Positions 1 through 6,506 of a stretch of DNA of 7,919 nt are shown here, one piece after another. A program made the position numbers and the translations under genes. The DNA comes from an uncultured Planctomycetia bacterium (GTDB lineage Bacteria > Planctomycetota > UBA1135 > GCA-002686595). Each line of letters opens with the position of its first letter. The stretch's first letter is position 1. The notes beneath the pieces were generated by a model that did not search any database, had not been told where the DNA came from, and was given only the letters and a program-made list of their open reading frames with translations. The stretch is from NCBI GenBank assembly GCA_938003765.1, contig CALKYE010000023.1, positions 1-7,919 of the forward strand, in the 5' to 3' direction.

Positions 1-214
1 AGACCTTCACCTGACCCGCGTTCACGCCGCCGGCATCGTTGCCAGGAGCGCCGACCGCGAAGTCGTCGCGGCCATCGCCGTTGAGATCGCCCAGGATGGT
101 GATGGCGGATCCGAACTCGTCGCCAGCGGCATCGCCGGTCAGGACACGCACCTCGACCTGCGCCGAGGCGCTCAGCGAAAGCACGAACACGGAAAGCCAG
201 CGAACTCGCAGCAT
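1..214 (-). CDS. FG-GAP repeat secreted protein, N-terminal part (runs off window)
   Basis: Only the first 71 codons are present; the gene continues beyond base 1. The start at 214 is firm because a near-perfect Shine-Dalgarno lies 5 nt upstream. Residues 1-18 form a signal peptide (MLRVRWLSVFVLSLSASA) with an AxA site followed by Gln. The mature part begins with a single FG-GAP/integrin-alpha-like repeat: GDEFGSA at about 31-37, then DLNGDGRDD at 43-51, a DxNxDGxxD calcium-binding loop, followed by FAVGAP at 52-57. In this family several such repeats form a beta-propeller at the cell surface or outside the cell. Planctomycetota carry many of these exported proteins, but the role of this one cannot be told from the fragment. 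It lies downstream of, and on the same strand as, the secreted protein gene at 409-1416, with a hairpin between them, so it probably has its own promoter. Confidence 0.88.
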   Translation of the reverse strand, partial: MLRVRWLSVFVLSLSASAQVEVRVLTGDAAGDEFGSAITILGDLNGDGRDDFAVGAPGNDAGGVNAGQVKV

Positions 215-219
215 TGGGG

Positions 220-227
220 ACCTCCTT
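220..227 (-). promoter_or_regulatory. Shine-Dalgarno of the FG-GAP protein gene
   Basis: The minus strand reads AAGGAGGT, nearly fully complementary to the canonical 16S 3' tail, then 5 nt (CCCCA) and the ATG at 214. It fixes the start codon. It also shows that this organism uses classical ribosome binding sites, in contrast to the SD-less starts at 1943 and 2026. Confidence 0.85.
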
Positions 228-304
228 GGGTTGGTGGGGCAAGACTGAGAGCCACCATGCGGCCGTCGCTCCAGCGTTGGTTGGTTTCCGCAGAAGTCCC
301 TGTC

Positions 305-328
305 GCCCAGCGCGAGACAGCGCTGGAC
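305..328 (-). terminator. 9-bp hairpin between the two secreted-protein genes
   Basis: Read on the minus strand, GTCCAGCGC, a 6-nt loop TGTCTC, and GCGCTGGGC form a stem of eight Watson-Crick pairs plus one G-U. It lies about 80 nt after the stop of the gene at 409-1416 and about 90 nt before the start of the FG-GAP gene, where a transcription end would be expected. No T-run follows, so it is not a classical intrinsic terminator. It may be a U-less terminator, a 3'-end stabilising structure, or chance in GC-rich DNA. The rest of 228-408 holds nothing I recognise. Confidence 0.35.
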
Positions 329-408
329 GTGAGTCGCGACCGGTCGTATTCGAAGCGCCCGAGCCGAACTCGCGGCGCGCCTCGAGGTGCGTGGGAGCCG
401 CGTCGGGG

Positions 409-1416
409 CTACGGCTGGAGCGTCACCCAGATGCCGGCCGACAGGCTGTGGTTCCCCGGCGGCGCATACCCCGGATCACGGCCTGTGAACTGGATGAACA
501 TCGTCTCGCCGGCCAGATAGCTCTTCTGGGCGTAGAACGTCGGCGTGAACTCGAACGTGTACACGCCCGAGCAATCGACCACGCCGATCGGCGAGCCGCC
601 GGAGCTGCGCACCGTGGTTCGCGCGGCGGGCGGGCTCACGCACAGCACGCCGCCATGGAACGGCGCAGCGTTGGGCGTGTGCGCGCAGACGAGCTTCGAT
701 CCCGTGTTGTTGATCAAGTTCGTCGCCGTCACCGTGAACGGGTCGTTGACCTCGGTCACGCCGGGGCGTCCGGTGTACGACAGCGTCGGCGTGCAGCCTT
801 GGCTGTTGACCTTCCCGGTGCAGTACGGCGTCGCCGCGTCGTACTCGATCGTCACGTCGTCGACGAGCCAACCGAGGTAGTCGTTGGCGAGGTCGTCGAT
901 GGCGTCGAAGCGGAAGCGAATGAGCACGTCGTCTCCGATGTAGTCGGAGAGGTCGACGGAGTTCGTCAGCCAGACCTGCTCCGGACCGCCTTCCGCGATC
1001 TGCGTCCAGGCTTGGCCGCCGTCGTTCGAGATGTAGACGTAGCGCTCGTCCCAGCCGCAGTTCCCGAGGTTCCCGCACTCGGTGTGCTCGTACGTCGCAT
1101 AGCTCAGGCGCGCCGACGTCGCGCTCGCCGGGATGTGCGTCGGCAGCAACATCGTCAGGGTCCCGTCCGGGAAGCCGTCGAAGTTGCAGTAGTTCTGCCA
1201 ATTCTGCCCGAAGCGCGCGCACGCATCGCCGCTGGGGAACGGCGCCGCTTGCGAGCCGCAAGGCGCCGAAGACAACTCCAGATGCCACATCGAGGTGGTC
1301 GCCCACTTCGCCAGGCCGCTCTCGAAGTCCTCGTGGAACGCGACGGTCTGGGCCGGAGCCGCCGACGTCACGCAAGCCGCCGCCGCCAAGCAAAGCCAGG
1401 TCCTGCCCAATGTCAT
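409..1416 (-). CDS. Secreted Cys-rich protein with planctomycete C-terminal module
   Basis: A 335-residue exported protein of unknown specific function. A Sec signal peptide covers about residues 1-22 (hydrophobic LCLAAAACVTSAAPA, APA site before Gln23). The first half (about 24-193) looks like a jelly-roll/MAM-like adhesion or binding fold: it opens with FHEDFESGLAKW, has YISNDGGQAWTQI at 128-140, and closes with GWLVDDVTI at 182-190, a pattern typical of such domains. From 199 (YCTGKVNSQGCTP) to the end is a second module with APFHGGVLCVSPP near 251-263 and DCSGVYTFEF at 281-290; I remember this as a recurrent C-terminal module in Planctomycetota exported proteins. The predicted mature chain has ten cysteines, an even number suited to disulfides. 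No catalytic motif is visible. The start is supported by an AGGAG 7 nt upstream. Likely surface or extracellular; carbohydrate or cell-surface binding is only a guess. Confidence 0.9.
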   Translation of the reverse strand: MTLGRTWLCLAAAACVTSAAPAQTVAFHEDFESGLAKWATTSMWHLELSSAPCGSQAAPFPSGDACARFGQNWQNYCNFDGFPDGTLTMLLPTHIPASATSARLSYATYEHTECGNLGNCGWDERYVYISNDGGQAWTQIAEGGPEQVWLTNSVDLSDYIGDDVLIRFRFDAIDDLANDYLGWLVDDVTIEYDAATPYCTGKVNSQGCTPTLSYTGRPGVTEVNDPFTVTATNLINNTGSKLVCAHTPNAAPFHGGVLCVSPPAARTTVRSSGGSPIGVVDCSGVYTFEFTPTFYAQKSYLAGETMFIQFTGRDPGYAPPGNHSLSAGIWVTLQP

Positions 1417-1423
1417 CGCGAGA

Positions 1424-1428
1424 CTCCT
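1424..1428 (-). promoter_or_regulatory. Shine-Dalgarno of the secreted-protein gene
   Basis: The minus strand reads AGGAG (within GAGAGGAGT), 7 nt before the ATG at 1416. Spacing and strength are ordinary and decide the start in favour of the codon that gives a complete signal peptide. Confidence 0.75.
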
Positions 1429-1724
1429 CTCAACTTCCGTTCGGGGGGTCGATGGAACGCCGAGCGATGCGTGCGCGCCTTCCGGAGTCGGCTCGCACCG
1501 CCGCGCATCGGATGGTCCATGGAACGTGACTCCAGGGCGCGGCGAGCGGGCGTTGCCACGCCAGTTCGCGGCTCCGATGGCGCGACTCTAGACCGGCCCG
1601 TCCTCTCTGCGGGCCGCAACCGCGGACTTTCTGTGAGCAGAGCGCGCGAGGCGCCTCGATTGCGCCGAAGCGCACGCGACTCTCGGAGGGCGGGTGCGCG
1701 ATCCGCGGTGTGTCCGTCGACGAC
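1429..1724. other. Gene-free stretch upstream of the secreted-protein gene
   Basis: I see no credible gene here; open frames are short, Arg-rich and without similarity I recognise. It must hold the promoter of the 409-1416 gene. One weak -10 candidate on the minus strand is TAGAGT (1585-1590), with no convincing -35, and it would leave a leader of roughly 160 nt. An inverted repeat CGGCCCG / CGGGCCG (1594-1600 and 1610-1616, 9-nt loop) lies about 110 nt beyond the stop of the small gene at 1725. It could mark that transcript's end, although no T-run follows. The octamer ATGGAACG occurs twice, at 1452-1459 and 1519-1526; its meaning is unknown. Confidence 0.4.
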
Positions 1725-1943
1725 TCATCGACAGATGAAGTCGCACTCGAAAACCAACGTTCGTCGGTCTTCGCTCGGCTCGTTCAGCTTCACGTCCTCC
1801 CACGGAGCGCGCTGTGTCGGTCTCGAGTCGCCGGTGATCTGACGCCATGCGCTCCTCGCGTAGGGATCTGTTGCCGTCCAGGCGACGGCGCCGAGCACGA
1901 CGCAAATCGTGAACGCGCTTGCGAGCGAGGTTCTCAACTCCAT
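1725..1943 (-). CDS. Small membrane-anchored or exported hypothetical protein
   Basis: A 72-residue protein with no family I recognise. Residues about 6-22 (SLASAFTICVVLGAVAW) form one hydrophobic segment after a short N-terminus, either a membrane anchor or an uncleaved signal. The remainder is polar (TGDSRPTQRAPWEDVKLNE) and ends CDFICR, with a CxxxC pair at 67 and 71. Evidence that it is real: a sensible signal/anchor plus soluble tail, moderate G/C preference at third positions, and a -10-like TATCTT exactly 6 nt before the ATG, which predicts a leaderless message since no Shine-Dalgarno is present. Codon choice is less GC-biased than in the large genes nearby, as is common in small or young genes. 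It is divergently arranged with the hydrolase gene at 2026, with 82 bp between the start codons. It could still be a chance frame. Confidence 0.55.
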   Translation of the reverse strand: MELRTSLASAFTICVVLGAVAWTATDPYARSAWRQITGDSRPTQRAPWEDVKLNEPSEDRRTLVFECDFICR

Positions 1944-1949
1944 GGTTCC

Positions 1950-1955
1950 AAGATA
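1950..1955 (-). promoter_or_regulatory. -10-like hexamer for a leaderless small-protein transcript
   Basis: TATCTT on the minus strand matches TATAAT at four positions and is followed by 6 nt (GGAACC) and then the ATG at 1943. Transcription normally starts about 6-8 nt after the -10, so the message would begin at or next to the A of ATG. No good -35 is visible at 16-18 bp spacing. Confidence 0.4.
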
Positions 1956-2013
1956 GTCGAGCGCCGACGGACATCGCCGCGCTCCGACGCGCCGCGGCGT
2001 TCTCCCCTCGCGC

Positions 2014-2019
2014 TACCAT
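2014..2019 (+). promoter_or_regulatory. -10-like hexamer for a leaderless hydrolase transcript
   Basis: TACCAT matches TATAAT at four positions and is followed by 6 nt (CCGACC) and the ATG at 2026. No Shine-Dalgarno lies between. The geometry equals that of the divergent hexamer at 1950-1955, which strengthens both. No -35 consensus is seen upstream in this very GC-rich stretch. Confidence 0.42.
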
Positions 2020-2025
2020 CCGACC

Positions 2026-3390
2026 ATGCCCTCCGTGCGCTTCTTCGCCGGCCCCGGCGGACACCGGATCGCGTTCACGATGCACGGCGCCGGCCCGCCG
2101 CTGGTGTGCCCCGCCTGGTGGGTGAGCCACGTCGAACGCGACTGGCTCGATCCGCAGTTCAGCGCGTTCTTCGAAGCGCTGGGCGAGCACCGCACGGTCC
2201 TTCGCTGGGATCGCCGCGGCGCCGGACTCAGCGACCGCGATCGCGGCGAGTACGAGCTGGCCGAGGAGGTCGAGGTGCTGTCCGCGCTCGTCGACCATCT
2301 CGAGCTTGAGCGCTTCGCGTTGTTCGGAGTCTCGTGCGGAGGTCCGCCGTCGATCACGTACGCCGCTCGCCATCCGGAGCGCGTGACGCAACTCGTCCTG
2401 TTCGGTTCGTACATGTCCGGCTCGCACGCGGCGCCGGAAGCCATGTGGACCGCGGTCGCACAACTCGTGCGCAGCCACTGGGGCCTCGGCTCGAAGACTC
2501 TGATCGATCTGCTCGCGCCCGACCTGCCGCGAGAGCAATCGCGTCGCATCGCCGAGCAGCAGCGCGCGCTCGCGTCCCCGGAGATGGCCGCGAACTTGTT
2601 CGAGTTCGCGTATCGCATGGACGCCGCGGAGCACGCTCCGGCCGTGCGCGCGCCGACGCTCGTGCTCCATCGCCGCGGCGACGAGATCGTGCAACTCGAA
2701 GCCGGTCGCGAGCTCGCGGCGGCGATCCCGGGCGCGGAGCTGCGCGTGTTCGAAGGCAGCGAGCACTCGCCGTGGCTCGGAAAGACGGGACCGGTGTTGC
2801 AGGCGATTCGCCGGCATCTCGACGGCGTCGAGGCGCCGGCGCAGCCGTCGGCCGAACTTCCTCTGTTCCGCAACGAGGGCGAGGTGTGGCGCGTGAGCTT
2901 CGCCGGCGTGCGCGCGCACGTCGTCGACTGCAAGGGCATGGCCGATCTCGCGGCGCTGCTTCGGCGGCCGGGCGCGGAGCTCTCGGCGCTCGAGCTTCAG
3001 CAGGGCTTCGACGGTCAGGTTGAGCGCTCGACGGGCGACACGCGGCTCGACGAGCGCGCGAGGCGCGAGTTCCGCGAGCGCCTGTCCGAACTCGACGACG
3101 CCCTCGCAGCGTCTTCGCAGCGCGAGGACGATGCTTCCGTCGAAACACTCGCGCGCGAGCGTGAGCAGCTCGTGGCCGAGCTGTCCGCGGCATCCGGGCT
3201 CGGCGGACGCGCGCGGCGAGTCGGCGATCTGGAAGAGCGCGCGCGCAAAGCCGTGAGCGCGCGAATCCGCGACGCGCTCAAACGCCTCGCGGCGGCGCAC
3301 CCGGCGCTGGGCGAGCACTTGCAGCGCAGCGTGTCGACCGGACGCGTGTGCTGCTACGCGCCGAACGAACGCGTCGACTGGACGTTCTGA
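2026..3390 (+). CDS. Alpha/beta hydrolase fused to a C-terminal signalling-ATPase-type module
   Basis: A 454-residue, probably cytoplasmic two-part protein. Residues about 5-266 are an alpha/beta hydrolase: GGHRIAF near 11-17, WDRRGAGLSDRD at 61-72, the nucleophile elbow GVSCGG with Ser103, an acid candidate Asp219 in RRGDE, and His247 in SEHSPW, giving a complete Ser-Asp-His triad. The hydrolase resembles those fused to adenylate-cyclase or LuxR-type regulators (PAWWVSHVERDW at 29-40 is typical of them). Residues about 279-454 match a module I know from the C-termini of predicted ATPase and transcriptional-activator-like proteins: VWRVSFAG, then DCKGMADLAALLRRPG at 301-316, a charged helical or coiled-coil stretch about 340-388, GLGGRARR, and HPALGEHLQRSVSTG at 425-439. 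Its function is not well defined; it may bind a ligand or partner. The substrate is unknown. There is no transmembrane segment. The start is chosen by the leaderless promoter geometry and the beginning of the hydrolase fold. Confidence 0.9.
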   Translation: MPSVRFFAGPGGHRIAFTMHGAGPPLVCPAWWVSHVERDWLDPQFSAFFEALGEHRTVLRWDRRGAGLSDRDRGEYELAEEVEVLSALVDHLELERFALFGVSCGGPPSITYAARHPERVTQLVLFGSYMSGSHAAPEAMWTAVAQLVRSHWGLGSKTLIDLLAPDLPREQSRRIAEQQRALASPEMAANLFEFAYRMDAAEHAPAVRAPTLVLHRRGDEIVQLEAGRELAAAIPGAELRVFEGSEHSPWLGKTGPVLQAIRRHLDGVEAPAQPSAELPLFRNEGEVWRVSFAGVRAHVVDCKGMADLAALLRRPGAELSALELQQGFDGQVERSTGDTRLDERARREFRERLSELDDALAASSQREDDASVETLAREREQLVAELSAASGLGGRARRVGDLEERARKAVSARIRDALKRLAAAHPALGEHLQRSVSTGRVCCYAPNERVDWTF

Positions 3391-3432
3391 GTCTTCGCAC
3401 GAGGCCTTTTTCCTCGCCGCTACTCGCGATCT

Positions 3433-3495
3433 GGCGGCGCGCGCGACGGCGTCTGGCGCCTCTCGGTCGGAGGGCGTTCCTCCCAGCGCGCCGCC
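3433..3495. repeat. 10-bp inverted repeat enclosing a small hairpin
   Basis: GGCGGCGCGC at 3433-3442 is the exact reverse complement of GCGCGCCGCC at 3486-3495. The 43 nt between them include a second inverted repeat, GGAGG / CCTCC (3469-3473 and 3479-3483). It lies in the 150-bp gap between hydrolase and methyltransferase and could fold as a nested structure at the end of the first message or in the leader of the second. There is no T-run, and in DNA this GC-rich a 10-bp match may be chance. Confidence 0.35.
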
Positions 3496-3540
3496 CGAGC
3501 CGGCGTTGCGCTCCCGAAGACCTCAACACGAGACGACGCG

Positions 3541-4638
3541 ATGACGACTCAGCTCTCTGGAAACACCGCACCGAAACCGACCGCGCACGCGGCGCTGGAC
3601 ATGAACACGCTGAACGCCCTGCTCGGGACGTTCGTCAACGACATGGGCGCGGCGATGCAAGCTCCGCTGCTCCTGCTGGGCGAGGAGCTCGGCCTGTACG
3701 CCGCGCTCGCCGAAGGTCCGGCGTCGAGCGCCGAACTGGCGCAGCGCGTCGGATGCGTCGAGCGCTACGTGCGCGAGTGGGTGCGCAGCCTCGCCGCCGC
3801 CGGCTACGTGACCTACCACGAAGCCCAAGACGTCTACAGCTTGAGCGCCGAGCAAGCCCTGCTCTTCGATCCGCACGGTCCCGCGTTCATCCTCGGCGCC
3901 TTCGAGGTCGCGCTCGCGGCCGGGCGTTCGCGCGAACGACTCGCGCAGGTGTTTCGCACCGGAGAAGGCATCGGCTGGCACGAGCACGACGAGCACGTCG
4001 CGTGCGGCACGGCGCGCTTCTTCGGGGCCGGCTACCGCGGCAGCCTCGTGACGAGCTGGATCCCGGCGCTCTCCGGCGTGCAGACGAGCCTGCAGAGGGG
4101 CGCGCGCGTCGTCGACGTCGGCTGCGGGCACGGCATTTCGACGATGCTGATGGCCGAGGCCTTTCCACGCTCGACGTTCCTCGGCATCGACGCCCACGAC
4201 GCATCGCTCGCGCACGCGGTGCGCGACGCGAAGTCCAAGGGACTCTCGAACGTGCGCTTCGAGCACGGCGCGGCGAGCAGCTTCCCCGGCGGCGGCTACG
4301 ACCTCGTCACGATCTTCGACGCGCTGCACGACTTCGGCGATCCGGTCGCGGCGGCGCAGCATGTGCGTCGCTCGCTCGCGCCCGACGGCGTGTGGATGAT
4401 CGTCGAGCCTCGCGCGGGCGAGCGCGTCGCCGACAACCTCAACCCGGTGGGTCGCGCGTACTACTCGGCGTCGACCATGTTCTGCGTGCCGAACGCGGTG
4501 TCGCAGGGCGGGCGCCGGACGCTCGGCGCGCAGGCCGGCGCGAAGGAGCTCTTCGCGGTGCTGAAGGAGGCCGGCTTCACGCGCGTCCGTTGCGCGACGG
4601 AGACCCCGTTCAACCTCGTGATCGAGGCGCGCCCCTGA
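3541..4638 (+). CDS. SAM-dependent methyltransferase, Rv2258c-like, with winged-helix N-terminus
   Basis: A 365-residue class I methyltransferase that would transfer a methyl group from S-adenosylmethionine to an unknown small molecule. Residues about 22-105 form a helical/winged-helix dimerisation domain, as in O-methyltransferases: LGEELGLYAALAEGP, SAELAQRVGCVERYVREW at 63-80 and AAGYVTY. The SAM-binding Rossmann domain follows: motif I VVDVGCGHG at 190-198, the acidic end of the second strand in FLGIDAHD at 213-220, and FDALHDFGDP at 259-268 for the motif after strand 4. The tail has signatures I associate with the mycobacterial Rv2258c family: NPVGRAYYSASTMFCVPN at 301-318, the LGAQAG stretch, and the ending TETPFNLVIEARP. 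Length is normal for the family. Met1 is favoured, though Met21 (base 3601) is possible; no clear Shine-Dalgarno precedes either. It lies 150 bp after the hydrolase gene on the same strand; a shared pathway is not shown. Confidence 0.93.
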   Translation: MTTQLSGNTAPKPTAHAALDMNTLNALLGTFVNDMGAAMQAPLLLLGEELGLYAALAEGPASSAELAQRVGCVERYVREWVRSLAAAGYVTYHEAQDVYSLSAEQALLFDPHGPAFILGAFEVALAAGRSRERLAQVFRTGEGIGWHEHDEHVACGTARFFGAGYRGSLVTSWIPALSGVQTSLQRGARVVDVGCGHGISTMLMAEAFPRSTFLGIDAHDASLAHAVRDAKSKGLSNVRFEHGAASSFPGGGYDLVTIFDALHDFGDPVAAAQHVRRSLAPDGVWMIVEPRAGERVADNLNPVGRAYYSASTMFCVPNAVSQGGRRTLGAQAGAKELFAVLKEAGFTRVRCATETPFNLVIEARP

Positions 4639-4712
4639 GCGCGCATTCGCGCGGAACGCCTCCGTGAGCGAGGCCGGCGGCGCGCGCCTCCCAAGCCGCG
4701 CCGCTGTTGCTT

Positions 4713-4728
4713 CCCGCGCATCCGTTCG
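4713..4728 (+). repeat. 16-bp direct repeat, copy 1 (before the GT-C gene)
   Basis: CCCGCGCATCCGTTCG recurs exactly at 6483-6498, at the very end of the GT-C gene. Both copies lie in the same reading frame relative to that gene and encode PAHPF. Copy 1 is upstream of the preferred ATG at 4746 and so is probably not translated. Confidence 0.6.
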
Positions 4729-4745
4729 CTCCGATCGCCGCCCCC

Positions 4746-6506
4746 ATGTCGCCCTCCGACGCAAGTCCGCCGCACTCGCCCGCCCGCCGACCGTGGGCGG
4801 TGTTCGTCGTCGTCCTCCTCGGCGTGCTGCTCCACGCGCCGTCGCTCGGCGGCGGCTTCTACGCGGACGATCACATGCACCAGCTCGCGCTCGACGGCAA
4901 GCTGCCGTTGAAGCCGTGGGCGCTCTACGACTTCGGCGGGTTCGACGACTGGGCGCATCTGCAGGAGACGGTCGGCGGCTTTCCGTGGTGGACGTCGCCG
5001 GACTGGAAGATCCGCTTCTTCCGCCCGCTCTCGAGCGTGCTGCTGTGGCTCGATCACTCGTTGTGGGGCGGCAACGCGGCGGCGTACCACGCAGTCAGTC
5101 TTCTCTGGCTCGCAGCGTTGCTCCTCGGCGCGCAGCGCCTCTATCGGGCGCTCGGACTCGAGCGAGGAGTCGCGCTCGGCGCGGTGGCGCTGCTCGCGTC
5201 CTCGCAGGCGACGCTCTATCCGACGGATTGGATCGCGAACCGCAACTCGCTGAGCGCCGCCGTGTTCATCGTCGCCGCCGCAGCGACGCTCGCGTCGCAC
5301 CAACGACTCGGACGCAATCGGGCCTTGTTCGGTGCGTGGATCTGCTCTGCGCTGGCGTGTCTGTCCAAGGAGTCGGGCGTCGTCGCGTTCGCGGTGCTCG
5401 CGGCGTACCTCGCGTTGTTCGAACACGGTCTGCCTCGAGCGTGGGCTCGTCGCGCGATTCTTGTCGCGTGCGTGAGCGCGGCGCTGTTCGTCGTCGGACT
5501 CGCGCTCGCCGGCTACGGATCGCGCAGCGCGTTCTACGCGACGCCGTGGAGCGATCCGCTGCGCTTCGGCGAGCACCTCGGGCTGCTGGCGACGGTCGGT
5601 TCGCTCTCGCTGCTCACGCCCGTCGCCTCGGACCTGGTGTTCGTCGCGCCGGCGGCCGTTCCAGCGCTCGTCGTCGCGGGCAGCTTCCTCGGCGTGGCGT
5701 TCGTCGTCTGGGCGCGTCGCCGTCTCCGCGGCGATCGTCGCGCGGCCTTCCTGTTCGCGTGGACGGTGCTCGCGCTGCTCCCGGAAGCGGGCGCGCCGAC
5801 GCAGGATCGACTGCTGCTCACCGCGACGATCGGCTTCGCAGGAGGCCTGTCGCTGTTGCTCGCGCGCACGTTGCGAGGTGAGCCGAGGCGTTCGCGGTTC
5901 GAGCGCGCGGTCGCGTGGACGTTCGTCGTGCTCGCGAGCCTCGAAGCGCTGTCCACGCTCGGCCTGTCGGCGGCGACGGCGCAGATGGCCGGCAAGCTGC
6001 GCGAGCAGATCGTCGCCGCGGACGTCGGCGCTCGCGAACTCGGACGTCGCGACGTCGTCGTGCTGCAAGCCGACGATCCGCTCGTCGCGTTCACCTTGCC
6101 GGCGACGTGGGCGCTCCAGACGGACGACGTCGACGTTCACTTCACGATCCTGCAGACCGGACGCCGAGCGCTGCGCTGGACGCGCATCGACGAGCGCACG
6201 ATGGAGTTCGAGTCGCTCGACCGTCCGTTCGTCACCGATCCGTTCGAGACGGTGTACCGCTCGAGCGACGCCGCGATCCCCGTCGGCAGCGCGTTCACCT
6301 CGGACGGATTGCGCGTCGAAGTGACTCGGACCGACGAGGACGGCGGCGTGCGCGCGTTCCGCGTGAAGTTCGAAGAAGCGCCGGAAGGACCGAGCCATCG
6401 CTTCCTCGCGCCCGTGGCCGGACGTCTGACCGACATCGCCGCCCCGGCGCCCGGACAGAGCATCGACCTGCCCGAGGCGCCGCCCGCGCATCCGTTCGTG
6501 CCGTGA
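4746..6506 (+). CDS. GT-C-fold glycosyltransferase-like multi-pass membrane protein
   Basis: A 586-residue inner-membrane protein with about 11-12 hydrophobic helices in residues 17-408 and a soluble C-terminal part from about 430 to the end. The first helix is followed by GGGFYADDH (35-43). A paired-acid motif in the first outer loop is typical of GT-C enzymes, which move sugars from polyprenyl-phosphate carriers to protein or glycan. Further family-like marks are RPLSSVLLWLDHSLWG (93-108), AAYHAVSLLWLAALLL, LYPTDWIANRNSLSAAVFI (158-176), LACLSKESG (203-211, like the conserved LSKE(S/T)G) and QDRLLLTATIGF (353-364). These resemble the TMTC/PMT-like family, but in place of TPR repeats there is a short, probably beta-rich domain I do not recognise. 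ATG at 4746 is chosen because it directly precedes a short polar N-terminus and helix 1; an in-frame TTG at 4707 would add 13 unlikely residues. There is no clear Shine-Dalgarno. It lies 107 bp after the methyltransferase gene. Donor and acceptor are unknown. Confidence 0.85.
   Translation: MSPSDASPPHSPARRPWAVFVVVLLGVLLHAPSLGGGFYADDHMHQLALDGKLPLKPWALYDFGGFDDWAHLQETVGGFPWWTSPDWKIRFFRPLSSVLLWLDHSLWGGNAAAYHAVSLLWLAALLLGAQRLYRALGLERGVALGAVALLASSQATLYPTDWIANRNSLSAAVFIVAAAATLASHQRLGRNRALFGAWICSALACLSKESGVVAFAVLAAYLALFEHGLPRAWARRAILVACVSAALFVVGLALAGYGSRSAFYATPWSDPLRFGEHLGLLATVGSLSLLTPVASDLVFVAPAAVPALVVAGSFLGVAFVVWARRRLRGDRRAAFLFAWTVLALLPEAGAPTQDRLLLTATIGFAGGLSLLLARTLRGEPRRSRFERAVAWTFVVLASLEALSTLGLSAATAQMAGKLREQIVAADVGARELGRRDVVVLQADDPLVAFTLPATWALQTDDVDVHFTILQTGRRALRWTRIDERTMEFESLDRPFVTDPFETVYRSSDAAIPVGSAFTSDGLRVEVTRTDEDGGVRAFRVKFEEAPEGPSHRFLAPVAGRLTDIAAPAPGQSIDLPEAPPAHPFVP
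6483..6498 (+). repeat. 16-bp direct repeat, copy 2 (end of the GT-C gene)
   Basis: Exact copy of CCCGCGCATCCGTTCG at 4713-4728. Here it is coding and gives the last residues PAHPFVP before the TGA. The two copies bracket the gene almost exactly, 1770 bp apart. Confidence 0.6.

Noticed and set aside
1372..1416. Lipoprotein signal at Cys15 of the secreted protein
   Set aside because: The context AAAAC lacks the Leu-type residue at -3 of a lipobox, and a good APA|Q signal peptidase I site follows at 20-23.
214..1842. Long plus-strand frame of about 542 codons opposite the secreted-protein gene
   Set aside because: Arg/Val-rich with no domain, while the minus strand has signal peptide, Shine-Dalgarno and family motifs.
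1588..3318. Open frame of about 576 codons on the minus strand across the hydrolase
   Set aside because: Low-complexity Arg/Ala/Glu-rich translation opposite a gene with a complete catalytic triad; antisense shadow.
3400..3416. CGAGG / CCTCG hairpin with a T-run just after the hydrolase stop
   Set aside because: The stem is only 5 bp and the T-run is in the loop, not after the stem, so it does not fit an intrinsic terminator.
4707..4745. TTG start at 4707 for the GT-C gene
   Set aside because: It would add LPAHPFAPIAAP before a natural ATG, with no ribosome binding site; the ATG at 4746 gives a typical short N-terminus before helix 1.
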